DNA of 36,988 nucleotides from Oscillatoria sp. SIO1A7 (GTDB taxonomy: Bacteria > Cyanobacteriota > Cyanobacteriia > Cyanobacteriales > Laspinemataceae). Shown piece after piece: positions 16,043-23,520 of the stretch. Position 1 is the first letter of the stretch; each line of letters opens with the position of its first letter. The notes beneath the pieces were generated by a model that searched no databases, was not told where the DNA came from, and was given only the letters and a program-made list of their open reading frames with translations. The DNA lies in contig JAAHFN010000065.1 in the NCBI GenBank assembly GCA_010672965.1, positions 1-36,988 on the forward strand, given 5' to 3'. The position numbers and the translations under genes were made by a program.

Positions 16043-16987
16043 TCACCTCGCTTTGAATAAAGTTTTGAAGAAAACGGAAAGATGATATTTAGCATCTCGC
16101 TCTTGCTGCGAATAAAACTCTGCTATTTTCAAGGAAAGTTGCTCTCTGAATACCTTATGAGAATGATTCCATTTCCTAGAGGGCTCTATTTGCTCCCAAT
16201 AAGGCTTGGCTTTTCTGACGGTCAGCAAGGCCATAATCAAATTTATGCACTGCTGCTCTTCCGCTGTATCGAATTGATTTTTCCATGACTCTTGCAATTT
16301 ACTCGCGCTATCGCAGTCTAGGCCAAGACAGTAATCAATCCGCTGGGATACTACCTTGAAACGACTTTCTAAATCCTTATCTTCGCAAATCGATTGTGCC
16401 ATATCCCGATAAATTTTTTCCAGCAGCACCGGAGAATCTTGATAAATTGGAGCTTGCTCAGACTCTTCAAAGATGGGTTTAAGTTCGGGAATTATAAAAT
16501 AAGCTTCTTTGTGGATTAAGCCCGTGACCCAAATCTTGTGGTTGGCTGCATTTCTTTCATTGACTTGACCTTCCCGGTACAAATGGCTATAAATTGCCTC
16601 CGTATCTAGAAATCCATCATAATTAGGGGTCGGCTGGCTCTGGATATCTAAGTCGGCGATCGCAAACAGCTTTTCCGGGTTTAAGTAAGATTTGCTGCTA
16701 TCTTCCCGGTGTAGTTCCAAAAGCTTGAAGTAGCTATTTAATACACTATTGCGATTGCCGCAATTAAAAAACTGCGGCTGCTGGAAATTCACCCACCATT
16801 TGGGAATGCAGGCTCTATAAAAGCTGGCATCTGGCCTTTGTTCCATCCTTCTATATGACTGAGGCGATCGTCTGCCAGCAAAAGACTGGACATCTCCCTC
16901 GCATAGAACGACGATATTATTCTTAATCCGGCGAGACCACAGAATAGTTTCGCAATGTTCTCTTAGCTGTTCTCGATCCAAACTCAT
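16043..16987 (-). CDS. TOPRIM-like (DUF4435-like) putative nuclease, partner of upstream ATPase
   Basis: A 314-residue protein. The strand NIVVLCEGD (E30) followed by DASFY, the FNCGNRNSVLNSY segment (about 73-86) and LFAIADLDIQ (D112, D114) reproduce the order of a TOPRIM fold: acidic EG motif, then DxD, as in OLD nucleases and DUF4435 proteins. The C-terminal half is helical and unassigned. Its ATG lies 2 bases after the stop of the ABC-type ATPase, so the two are co-expressed, and the order ATPase then TOPRIM matches AriA-AriB (PARIS) defence systems. Toxin or nuclease function is inference. I see no signal peptide or membrane segment. Confidence 0.6.
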   Translation of the reverse strand: MSLDREQLREHCETILWSRRIKNNIVVLCEGDVQSFAGRRSPQSYRRMEQRPDASFYRACIPKWWVNFQQPQFFNCGNRNSVLNSYFKLLELHREDSSKSYLNPEKLFAIADLDIQSQPTPNYDGFLDTEAIYSHLYREGQVNERNAANHKIWVTGLIHKEAYFIIPELKPIFEESEQAPIYQDSPVLLEKIYRDMAQSICEDKDLESRFKVVSQRIDYCLGLDCDSASKLQESWKNQFDTAEEQQCINLIMALLTVRKAKPYWEQIEPSRKWNHSHKVFREQLSLKIAEFYSQQERDAKYHLSVFFKTLFKAR

Positions 16988-16989
16988 TT

Positions 16990-18498
16990 TTATTCTTCTG
17001 CTCCTGACTTGAGAAGTTTCGGCTCTAGTTCTCTAACATGAGCCGGGGTTACCGCTTCGCATAGATCGTAAGAATGGGTGGCCAGAATATATTGGTTGCT
17101 TGGAGCCCAGTCTTGCAAGTCGCGAACGATTTTATATTGCCACTCGGGATGAAAGGCCGTTTCAATTTCATCCATCAACACAATTGCATTTTCGATATTC
17201 CGGTGTTTCAGCCAGATATAAATGCTCAACCTTTTTAGCTCCCCATGACTGAGGTCTTCAGGATAGAGTTCTACCTCTTCGCCGTTCCTATTTATCTTAA
17301 TAGTTACGCCAGATAGCTCTTTATTAAGATAAACCATTTTGTCATGCAAAATCGATCTTAATTGCTTTAATAGAGTTTTATAGTGAGTCCCATATTCGCC
17401 TGTTGCGATCCCTTCGTAAAAATCTTCATCGCGAGCTGCCTTAAACGACTCAACTAAGAGATCCACAGCCAGAAAATCATAGGGGAAAAAGCCGGTAAGC
17501 CCTTCTCTTGCATATTCAAGCTTTCCGTAGTAATCATTTCTTATATCTTGGGTACTGAATAATAGCTTTCTAGTTTTTTTAGGTAAAAACAGAAACGCCT
17601 GAGTCACCGGAGCTGCAAAAAATATCTGCCGCGACAGTCTTTCCACAAAATATACTGATTCGGCAAGATCTATAAAATTAACATGACCAATTAAGGCTAT
17701 TTTATTAATAGTTTGATTGTCGTTAGAGTAATTACAAAAATGAAGTAAATTTTCCTTTTTCAAGACGTTGATAGCATTTCTCTTAGAATTTTTAATACTA
17801 TTTAATTTTTTCCTGTTTTCCTCAAGGCTATCTTCAAACTTATTTAAAATGCTTACCAACTCTTCTCTTAGTTCTTCTTGTCCTGATAACTCTTGCATTC
17901 TCTTATTGATGACATTTTTTTCGTCTTTACCTAAAGATAGACCAGATAAAATCTGTTGCTGTAAAGTTTCAATATGCTTTTTGTTGTTATTTATATTAAT
18001 TCTAACTTTTTCTCTATTTAAGAAAGCAATTTTGTTGCTTAAAAAAGCAACATTATTTTTTAACCTAGATATGTCTTTTTTGACTGGTTCCAAATCTTCC
18101 GACACATCAAATTTTAGATATGTCTTATCGTATATATCCAGCGAACTGTCATCCTCGCTACTGCTTGACTCCACCAACTCTGCCAGATAAGAGTCATTAC
18201 AACAGAAGAACTCTAGTAGCACGGTTTTCTTGCCATCCCATATCTCGAAAGAGGCTAAGTCTCTTTTGTTAGAGCCCTCCGGAATTTGGAACCCTTCGAG
18301 GAAATTTTGCAAAAAAACTATCCGCTCCGGGTCTTGAGAGCAATGGAGCAAAACAAAGATTAACTGTAATAGGGTACTTTTGCCGCCCCCATTCTGGCTG
18401 CCCAGGGGGAAGACTTTGGGAGAGAATTCCTTTTCAAATTCGATATCGACATCTTGTAGGACCCGAAAGTCGGGAACCCGAACGCGCTGTAAGTGCAT
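16990..18498 (-). CDS. ABC/SMC-type AAA ATPase with coiled coil (AriA/OLD/RecF-like)
   Basis: A 502-residue ATPase. Walker A is GSQNGGGKST (33-42), the ABC signature is LSHGELKRLS (about 415), Walker B is AIVLMDEIETAFHPEWQ (about 438) and the switch His is in ILATHSYDL (about 473). The middle (about 130-260) is Lys/Asn/Glu-rich coiled coil, as in OLD, AriA and Septu PtuA ATPases. The coding DNA of the middle is much more AT-rich than its neighbours and poor in HIP1, which suggests horizontal acquisition. It is followed after 2 bases by the TOPRIM-like gene. The combined layout points to an anti-phage or plasmid-exclusion module, unproven. Confidence 0.8.
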   Translation of the reverse strand: MHLQRVRVPDFRVLQDVDIEFEKEFSPKVFPLGSQNGGGKSTLLQLIFVLLHCSQDPERIVFLQNFLEGFQIPEGSNKRDLASFEIWDGKKTVLLEFFCCNDSYLAELVESSSSEDDSSLDIYDKTYLKFDVSEDLEPVKKDISRLKNNVAFLSNKIAFLNREKVRININNNKKHIETLQQQILSGLSLGKDEKNVINKRMQELSGQEELREELVSILNKFEDSLEENRKKLNSIKNSKRNAINVLKKENLLHFCNYSNDNQTINKIALIGHVNFIDLAESVYFVERLSRQIFFAAPVTQAFLFLPKKTRKLLFSTQDIRNDYYGKLEYAREGLTGFFPYDFLAVDLLVESFKAARDEDFYEGIATGEYGTHYKTLLKQLRSILHDKMVYLNKELSGVTIKINRNGEEVELYPEDLSHGELKRLSIYIWLKHRNIENAIVLMDEIETAFHPEWQYKIVRDLQDWAPSNQYILATHSYDLCEAVTPAHVRELEPKLLKSGAEE

Positions 18499-18540
18499 AA
18501 TTTGTCGCTGACTATCGCTAAAACTAATTTTACCCTACAC

Positions 18541-18735
18541 AAGCGGGTGTGGGGTGTGGGGTGTAGGGAAACTTCATACTATTTGCCAACCGCTTTCGGG
18601 AGCTGGAAGCCCTACGGTAACGGAGGTTTCTGGTTTTCATCGTCACGATAACCGTTAGTCACGCTAAGGAGTGAAAAAACCTCAGAATCAACACCCTACC
18701 CTACCGCCACACCCCACACCCTACCGCCACACCCT
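18541..18735. repeat. Heptamer repeats and shared upstream block before the ATPase gene
   Basis: It has gggtgtggggtgtgggg at 18545-18566 and the opposite orientation (accctaccgccacaccc) at 18703-18735. Between them, ctatttgccaaccgctttcg is similar to 15853 onward, and aaaaaacctcagaatcaaca is the inverted match of 15617-15640. These blocks are shared between the HerA-type and ATPase upstream regions. Confidence 0.65.
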
Positions 18736-18798
18736 AACTAGCGATCGCAAACGGCCACGAACAAAAACAAAAAATATTATTTTTTTTACGAAAACTGC

Positions 18799-18826
18799 TT
18801 GACAATCTAAAAAAATGTGCTATATT
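18799..18826 (+). promoter_or_regulatory. Sigma-70-type promoter for the small winged-helix gene
   Basis: TTGACA at 18799-18804, 16-base spacer, TATATT at 18821-18826. Transcription would start near 18833, which rules out the in-frame upstream ATG at 18815 and supports the start at 18884. Confidence 0.7.
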
Positions 18827-18846
18827 GGCATTAAGACAAGAAAAAA

Positions 18847-18862
18847 GGGGCTGTTAAGCCCC
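18847..18862 (+). promoter_or_regulatory. Leader hairpin GGGGCT-GTTA-AGCCCC
   Basis: A perfect 6-bp GC-rich stem with a tetraloop in the predicted 5' leader, ~20 bases before the start codon and preceded by A-rich sequence. It could be a protein-binding or attenuation site; there is no T-run directly after it. Confidence 0.4.
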
Positions 18863-18883
18863 CCAACCATCAAACAACTCAAA

Positions 18884-19123
18884 ATGGTAAACTCTGCTAA
18901 CTCTGCTAATTTTCTCGATCTACTGAATATCAATCCCCAGTACGAGCGCTCCGTTGGCGACCGTGCCTTTACTCGGGCAGAAATCCTCCTACTCGGCTGG
19001 TTGATAATGCGTCAGTCGGGCCGCACTTATGACGATATGATGCAAGAGTGCCGCTTGAGCCTCCGCCAATGTCAAGAGGCCGTCCAAGACCTCATGGACC
19101 TAGGGGTGCTGCGCTGGCGCTAA
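18884..19123 (+). CDS. Small winged-helix-like DNA-binding protein (79 aa)
   Basis: Begins MVNSANSANFLDLLNINP. The core FTRAEILLLGWLIMRQSG, DDMMQECRLS and LRQCQEAVQDLMDLGVLRWR reads as three helices plus a short terminal strand: helix, recognition helix (LSLRQCQEAVQDL) and wing, as in MarR/RepA-like winged helices. It has its own promoter and a leader hairpin. It is the first gene of the plus-strand group that leads into xisH-xisI, so it may regulate that pair or the divergent ATPase operon; that is inference. Repeat DNA separates it from xisH. Confidence 0.6.
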   Translation: MVNSANSANFLDLLNINPQYERSVGDRAFTRAEILLLGWLIMRQSGRTYDDMMQECRLSLRQCQEAVQDLMDLGVLRWR

Positions 19124-19131
19124 CCTAGCGT

Positions 19132-19268
19132 GGGTGTGGGGTGTGGGGTGTGGGGTGTGGCAGTTGTCCCCTCGTCCCCTCGTCCCCTTGTCCCCTCGTC
19201 CCCAAGTCTTCCCCCACACCCTACACCCCACACTCTACACCCTACATCCTACACCCCCTACACCCCTA
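19132..19268. repeat. Heptamer and ctcgtccc arrays between the HTH gene and xisH
   Basis: Forward gtgtgggg units at 19132-19160, cctcgtcccctcgtcccc units to ~19205, then reverse-orientation cacaccctacaccc units to 19268. The array ends directly before the xisH start codon, so the xisH ribosome site lies within repeat-derived sequence. Confidence 0.85.
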
Positions 19269-19271
19269 ACT

Positions 19272-19691
19272 ATGGCCAAGGACATCTACCACGATACCGT
19301 TAAAACGGCCCTGATAAAAGATGGATGGACTGTTACAGACGATCCGCTAACATTCGCTGTTGGAAGCAGAAGCGCCTATGTGCATCTCCGATCGCAGACG
19401 CTCTTTGCAGCGGAAAAAGACCGGCAACGTATTGCCTTAGAAGTCAAAAGTTTTATCAGTCTTTCTCCCGTGCAAGACTTAGAAACTGCCCTCGGTCAAT
19501 ATTTGCTTTATCGAGGGTTGCTTGAAGAATCCGATATCCACGGAGAAAGAAGACTATACCTAGGGATTAGGGAAACAGTTTATTTAGATTTTTTTGAAGA
19601 AGACATAGCTCGCCTAGCTGTTCGCGACAATAATTTAAAATTGCTGGTTTTTAATGTCGAAGCAGAGGAGGTCGTGCAATGGATAGAGTAA
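19272..19691 (+). CDS. xisH: XisH protein, PD-(D/E)XK-fold putative endonuclease
   Basis: A 139-residue protein starting MAKDIYHDTVKTALIKDGW. The nuclease-like motif is visible: DDPLTF with IALEVKSF (E-x-K), then QDLETALGQYLLYRGLL. XisH was first named for control of fdxN-element excision in Anabaena, but it is widespread in cyanobacteria without that element. The frame is open upstream to 19134 through repeats; ATG 19272 matches the conserved family start. It overlaps xisI by 13 bases, a normal arrangement. No integrase or nif gene is here, so an excision role is unlikely. Confidence 0.93.
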   Translation: MAKDIYHDTVKTALIKDGWTVTDDPLTFAVGSRSAYVHLRSQTLFAAEKDRQRIALEVKSFISLSPVQDLETALGQYLLYRGLLEESDIHGERRLYLGIRETVYLDFFEEDIARLAVRDNNLKLLVFNVEAEEVVQWIE

Positions 19692-20014
19692 ATGAATACG
19701 GGCAGTTAGTTCAAAGTATTCTAGAGCGTTACGCTCGGATTCCCTACAGTCACGGGGATATCCAAAGTTATGCGATCGCCGATTGGCAGAAAAATCACTT
19801 CATACTAATGATTGTTGGTTGGGATGGCAAGCGCAGAGTCAACGGCTGCATTACCCACGTTCAGATTATTGATGGCAAAATCTGGATTCAGCGGGATGGC
19901 ATCGAAGACGGCATCACCGATGAACTCGTAGAAGCGGGAGTTCCCAAATCCGATATTGTTTTGGGATTTCAGCCGCCAGACGTTCGTCCTCATACGGGTT
20001 ATGCGATCGCCTAA
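19679..20014 (+). CDS. xisI: XisI protein, partner of XisH
   Basis: A 111-residue XisI-family protein. Recognisable stretches are YGQLVQSILERYA, GWDGKRRVNGCITHVQIIDG and the signature KIWIQRDGIEDGITDELVEA with GVPKSDIVLGF; it ends soon after HTGYAIA. It is a small cytosolic partner always found with XisH. The 13-base overlap with xisH implies coupled translation. A nuclease/inhibitor or toxin/antitoxin-like relation of the pair is inference. Confidence 0.94.
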   Translation: MDRVNEYGQLVQSILERYARIPYSHGDIQSYAIADWQKNHFILMIVGWDGKRRVNGCITHVQIIDGKIWIQRDGIEDGITDELVEAGVPKSDIVLGFQPPDVRPHTGYAIA

Positions 20015-20052
20015 TAACAAACAATTTTTGCGCCGCCCCCTTTCCTCGCACC

Positions 20053-20081
20053 TTGACAGCCGTAGCGCTCCATGCTAGATT
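20053..20081 (+). promoter_or_regulatory. Strong extended -10 sigma-70 promoter for the pentapeptide gene
   Basis: TTGACA at 20053-20058, 17-base spacer and TAGATT at 20076-20081 preceded by TGC (extended -10). The leader of ~130 bases contains two hairpins: tagactt...aagtcta (20127-20147) and ccccctttgaaaaggggg (about 20152-20169). Confidence 0.72.
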
Positions 20082-20218
20082 GCGTCTAAATGAATTGGAA
20101 AATTCCCCTAGGGGCGTTGCCCTATATAGACTTCTTGCATAAGTCTAAAAAGCCCCCTTTGAAAAGGGGGGTTGGGGGGATATGACCGTAATTGTGCAAC
20201 GTAACTCAACTGCGAAAA

Positions 20219-20716
20219 ATGAAACGACGCTTTTTAGGAATTATTATTTTATTGTGCCTTATCGGCTCGGCCATGCTGCTCCATGCCGGGACTGCGATCG
20301 CCCAGGACAACAAGGTAAATTACACCTTGGCCGACTTGAGCTATAGGGACTTTTCCTACAAAAATTTACAAGGAACTTCCCTGGCTGGTAGCGAATCTCG
20401 CAAGGCCAATTTCCACGGAGCTAACCTCAAAAATACAATTCTAACTAAGGCAAACTTTTTTAAAGCGGACTTCAGCGACGCCGACCTAACCCAAACTTTT
20501 GCCGATCGCGTTATCTTTAATCTGGCTGATTTAACCAACGCCATTTTCACCGATGCCACTCTCAGCGGCAGCGACTTTTACAAATCCATCATTACCGGCT
20601 CCGACTTTTCTGGAGCTATAGTCGATCGCTATCAAGTTAAGTTAATGTGCGAGCGAGCCGAAGGAGTGAATCCCGTAACCCGAATAGCCACTCGCGACAG
20701 TTTGGGCTGCAGGTAG
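20219..20716 (+). CDS. Secreted pentapeptide-repeat protein
   Basis: A 165-residue protein. The first 28 residues form a signal peptide: KRR, a hydrophobic core IIILLCLIGSAMLL and a cleavage-type end TAIA before QDN. About 13 pentapeptide repeats of A(D/N)LxX type follow, from YTLADLSYRDF to SGAIVDRY, forming a right-handed quadrilateral helix. The C-terminal cysteines (MCERAEG and LGCR) could form a disulfide. Location would be thylakoid lumen or periplasm. ATG 20219 gives the clean signal peptide; a TTG at 20192 is unlikely. Function of such lumenal proteins is largely unknown. Confidence 0.88.
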   Translation: MKRRFLGIIILLCLIGSAMLLHAGTAIAQDNKVNYTLADLSYRDFSYKNLQGTSLAGSESRKANFHGANLKNTILTKANFFKADFSDADLTQTFADRVIFNLADLTNAIFTDATLSGSDFYKSIITGSDFSGAIVDRYQVKLMCERAEGVNPVTRIATRDSLGCR

Positions 20717-20741
20717 TTGGCATCCGCTACTCATCCGTTGC

Positions 20742-21740
20742 CTAAGCATTCTTGCCGCCTCCCATCAGATAGAGCAGAGCCATGCGGACGGCGACGCCGC
20801 TGGTGACTTGTTGGGAAATCAGACTCAAGTGCGGATCGTCCATGAGGTCGGAGCTAATTTCAACGCCTCGATTGACCGGGCCGGGGTGAAGAACTTTAAC
20901 GTCGGGCTGGCACAGTTGCAAGCGATCGCGGGTAATGCCAAATAAATTGTGATACTCGCGCAAACTAGGCAAAAGATGTTGGGTCATGCGTTCTTTTTGC
21001 AAGCGCAAAGTCATCACAAAATCTGCCCCTTCCAGAGCCGGTTCTAATTCCCAGTGAAGAAACAGTTTCCCCGGCCTGCCGTCCCCCATCGGAGCAAACA
21101 ACTTAGGCAGCAAAGTAGGAGGCCCAGCTAGATGCAGTTCGGCACCTGTTGCTGCGGTCAGGCTCCAGATATTAGAGCGGGCAACCCGGGAATGGAGAAT
21201 ATCCCCGACAATGGCAATTTTTTTATCGGCCAAAAGGTCGAGTCGAGGGCGATCCGGATCTAAGAGCAAACAAATAGTAAACAAGTCGAGCAACGCTTGA
21301 GAAGGATGTTCGTGCTGGCCGTCACCGGCATTGAGAACTCCGACGCGGGCATCTAGGCGATCCATTTCCGTAGCGATCGCCCCGGGCACTCCAGCATCCC
21401 GGTGCCGAATCACCATCAAGTTGGTTCCCATTGCCAGATAGGTCTTAGCGGTATCCAAAATAGTCTCTCCCTTCGTCAAAGACGATGTAGAAGCGGCGAA
21501 GTTGAGGGTATCCGCCGAAAGCCTTTTGGCTGCTAATTCAAAACTGCTGCGCGTGCGGGTGGAAGGTTCAAAAAACAAATTCGCCACCACCTGACCCTGT
21601 AGCGCTGGCACTTTCTTGACTTTTCGGGAAAGCACTTCGCGAAAGCTATTAGCAGTTTGCAGCACGATATCGTATTCAATTGCCGAGAAATCTGCCAAAG
21701 AAATAATATGGCGGCGAGTCCAAGAGGTGTTAGTAGCCAT
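20742..21740 (-). CDS. pyrB: Aspartate carbamoyltransferase catalytic subunit
   Basis: A 332-residue cytosolic enzyme that makes carbamoyl-aspartate in pyrimidine synthesis. It has the carbamoyl-phosphate loop [12 protein letters not shown] (about residues 57-68), the conserved IRHRDAG, then [18 protein letters not shown] and, near the end, [12 protein letters not shown]. Length and motif order are those of a complete PyrB. There is no pyrI neighbour, as usual in cyanobacteria. Its start codon shares bases with the divergent lipoprotein start at 21739 (CATG), so the two promoters must lie in each other's coding sequence. Confidence 0.97.
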   Translation of the reverse strand: MATNTSWTRRHIISLADFSAIEYDIVLQTANSFREVLSRKVKKVPALQGQVVANLFFEPSTRTRSSFELAAKRLSADTLNFAASTSSLTKGETILDTAKTYLAMGTNLMVIRHRDAGVPGAIATEMDRLDARVGVLNAGDGQHEHPSQALLDLFTICLLLDPDRPRLDLLADKKIAIVGDILHSRVARSNIWSLTAATGAELHLAGPPTLLPKLFAPMGDGRPGKLFLHWELEPALEGADFVMTLRLQKERMTQHLLPSLREYHNLFGITRDRLQLCQPDVKVLHPGPVNRGVEISSDLMDDPHLSLISQQVTSGVAVRMALLYLMGGGKNA

Positions 21741-22578
21741 GAAGCCAATTCAATCCAATTGCATCCTCAAAAAATATATAGCTCTCCTGCTCGCTAGCGT
21801 CATACTCGTTAGCCTGAGCAGTTGCCATTCCAACTCTAGCGGCCCCGGGTTAGGGGAGCAGGGGAGCGGGGGAGCGGGGGAGCAGGGGAGTCCTATGCCC
21901 TCCGGGCAGGCTAAGCCCTTCGGGCAGGCTTCGCCAACGCCTACGACAGGCTCAGGACGAACGGGGGGGCAGGGGGAATTGGGGACAGGGAGGCCGGGGG
22001 ACCCTTCGTCAGGCTCAGGACGGACTGGGGTACTTGGGGGGCAGGGAGACTTGGGTAAGGAGGATTCTCGGAGCGATCGCAAAAGTGTCCTATTGCCGAA
22101 GCCGGTAGAAGCGGCCGCCTCAAATTTTGCAGAAGATAGCGGCGTAGAAGATTTGGGGAAGGCAAAAGCTCCGAGCATTCCTAGCTCTTTCCCTGCCAAA
22201 CCGGCTCGGACATCTCAGGCGGCCAATACAGTTAGCATTAATATTTATAAACCAGACTCTCGCTGCCAAAAACTGATTTCCGAACCAGTCGCCGTTGACT
22301 CCGAGCAACCAATCCAAGCTGCAGTGGGCAAAGTTCTGGCAGAGCGCAACACCGCCGACTTTAGCGTCGCTGGGTATCGGGTTATTCTCGAACCCAATAA
22401 CGGCTTGGCTACTATTGATATGCGCCTCAAACCCGATTCGCCTCGTAAATTTGTCTCCCTATCCAGTTGCGAGCAGTTTGCTCTTTTTGGCAGCCTGCGC
22501 CAAACTTTAACCGATAATCCCAAGTGGCAGATTAATACAGTTCGTTTTACCGAGCGAGGAAAGGATATTATTTTATGA
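21739..22578 (+). CDS. GerMN-domain lipoprotein with repeat-derived linker
   Basis: A 279-residue protein. It has a lipoprotein signal: lysines, a hydrophobic stretch [11 protein letters not shown] and the lipobox LSSC at about residue 29. A low-complexity Gly/Pro/Ser linker (about 35-115) is encoded by ggggagcggggg-type and caggctcaggacgaac-type repeats like those found in spacers. The C-terminal domain (about 165-279: [20 protein letters not shown] and [12 protein letters not shown]) resembles the GerMN (sporulation/germination) domain, found in envelope lipoproteins. ATG 21739 gives the proper signal; the open frame continues upstream into pyrB antisense. A possible promoter is TTGCCG (about 21678) with TAATAT (about 21701), inside pyrB. 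Confidence 0.8.
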   Translation: MKPIQSNCILKKYIALLLASVILVSLSSCHSNSSGPGLGEQGSGGAGEQGSPMPSGQAKPFGQASPTPTTGSGRTGGQGELGTGRPGDPSSGSGRTGVLGGQGDLGKEDSRSDRKSVLLPKPVEAAASNFAEDSGVEDLGKAKAPSIPSSFPAKPARTSQAANTVSINIYKPDSRCQKLISEPVAVDSEQPIQAAVGKVLAERNTADFSVAGYRVILEPNNGLATIDMRLKPDSPRKFVSLSSCEQFALFGSLRQTLTDNPKWQINTVRFTERGKDIIL

Positions 22579-22597
22579 TATGGGGAATTGGGCATTC

Positions 22598-22640
22598 ATA
22601 GCGGTCAGCGGTCAGCGGTCAGCAGTCAGCGGTCAGGCAC
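22598..22640. repeat. agcggtcagcggtcag tandem repeat
   Basis: Heptamer-like gcggtca units beginning atagcggtcag. Same array family as at 8887-9084 and 32281-32570. Confidence 0.8.
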
Positions 22641-22689
22641 AGAGCAGCAAAGCTGAGAGTAGGGTGCGCAAGTAGCACCAAGCATTAAA

Positions 22690-22840
22690 TATAGCGGTTC
22701 TCAAATAAGTCTAATAAACGATCGGGGTAGGTAGGTAGGGGCGACAGCATGCCCCTTGACCATTTCTGCTGTAAAACGGAGATTCTCATATTGGGATGCT
22801 TCGCCCTAGACACCTCACATCAAGCGCGAGAAACGCTATA
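22690..22840. repeat. MITE-like element with TATAGCG ends (family 2), followed by a truncated duplicate
   Basis: Left end tatagcggttctcaaataag, right end gcgagaaacgctata. The interior has aggggcgacagcatgcccct and ttgggatgcttcgcccta. A second, right-truncated copy runs from 22837 to about 22955, sharing its first bases with the end of the first. A third copy is at 35600-35746. Confidence 0.8.
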
Positions 22841-22951
22841 GCGGTTCTCAAATAAGTGTAATAAACGATCGGGGTAGGTAGGTAGGGGCGACAGCATCCC
22901 CTTGACCATTTCTGCTGTAAAACGGAGATTCTCATATTGGGATGCTTCGCC

Positions 22952-23133
22952 CTATATAGGGCTTGCTGAATAAATTTAAAAAGCCGGGGTGTGGGGAGTG
23001 TGGGAAGTGTGGGAAGTGTGGGAAGTGTGGGAAGAATTAAATAAAATTGTCCTCTCCCCCTCTCCCCACACTCCCCCCTCTCCCCACACTCCCCTCTCCC
23101 GACCCTCTGCCTTTTTCAGCAAGCCCTATATAG
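22952..23133. repeat. MITE-like element with perfect 19-bp ends (family 3), carrying a repeat payload
   Basis: Ends ctatatagggcttgctgaa and its exact complement at 23115-23133. The interior holds gtgtgggaa units (22990-23035) and ctccccacactccc units in the opposite sense. The end sequence (cagcaagccctaaatatag) recurs at about 35578, adjoining the family-2 element. Confidence 0.85.
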
Positions 23134-23328
23134 AACTTACGCAAATTGTCTTATGCGCCCTAAATGTAGGGTCTTTCCGGCCGTATGCGCTCTTTGGGCA
23201 GGCTCCGCCTACGCCCCTACCAGATATCGGCTTAGGGGATTCCAAGAAATAAATTACCCAATTCCTAGGACGGGCGTCCTACAGGGAAACGACGGAGAAA
23301 TATTTATTTGGAAATCCCTTAATGCGTA

Positions 23329-23513
23329 ATATCATGTCAGTTTGAATGCCCTAAAAAAAAGTCAATTCTGCGTAGGACGGGCGTCCCGCCTGTCCTCCCC
23401 GCCCCGTAGGACGGGCGTCCCGCCTGTCCTCCCCGCCCCGTAGGAGCCTCGTGTCGCCCGTCCTACGGGAGATCCCAAATTTTTTCTGTGGGTATTTAAC
23501 CTGACTTGATATA
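23329..23513. repeat. Family-1 element with a tandemly duplicated core
   Basis: Ends atatcatgtcagtttgaat and ttaacctgacttgatat. The core contains the 35-bp unit gtaggacgggcgtcccgcct followed by gtcctccccgcccc twice and then the complementary arm gcccgtcctacggg. It lies directly downstream of the YdcF-family gene stop. The related element at 32637-32787 has one unit. Confidence 0.85.
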
Positions 23514-23520
23514 AGTCCTG

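Noticed and set aside
19272-20014. An fdxN-type excisable element marked by xisH/xisI
   Set aside because: No recombinase (XisF-like), no nif genes and no attachment-site repeats are seen. xisHI occur widely without the element.
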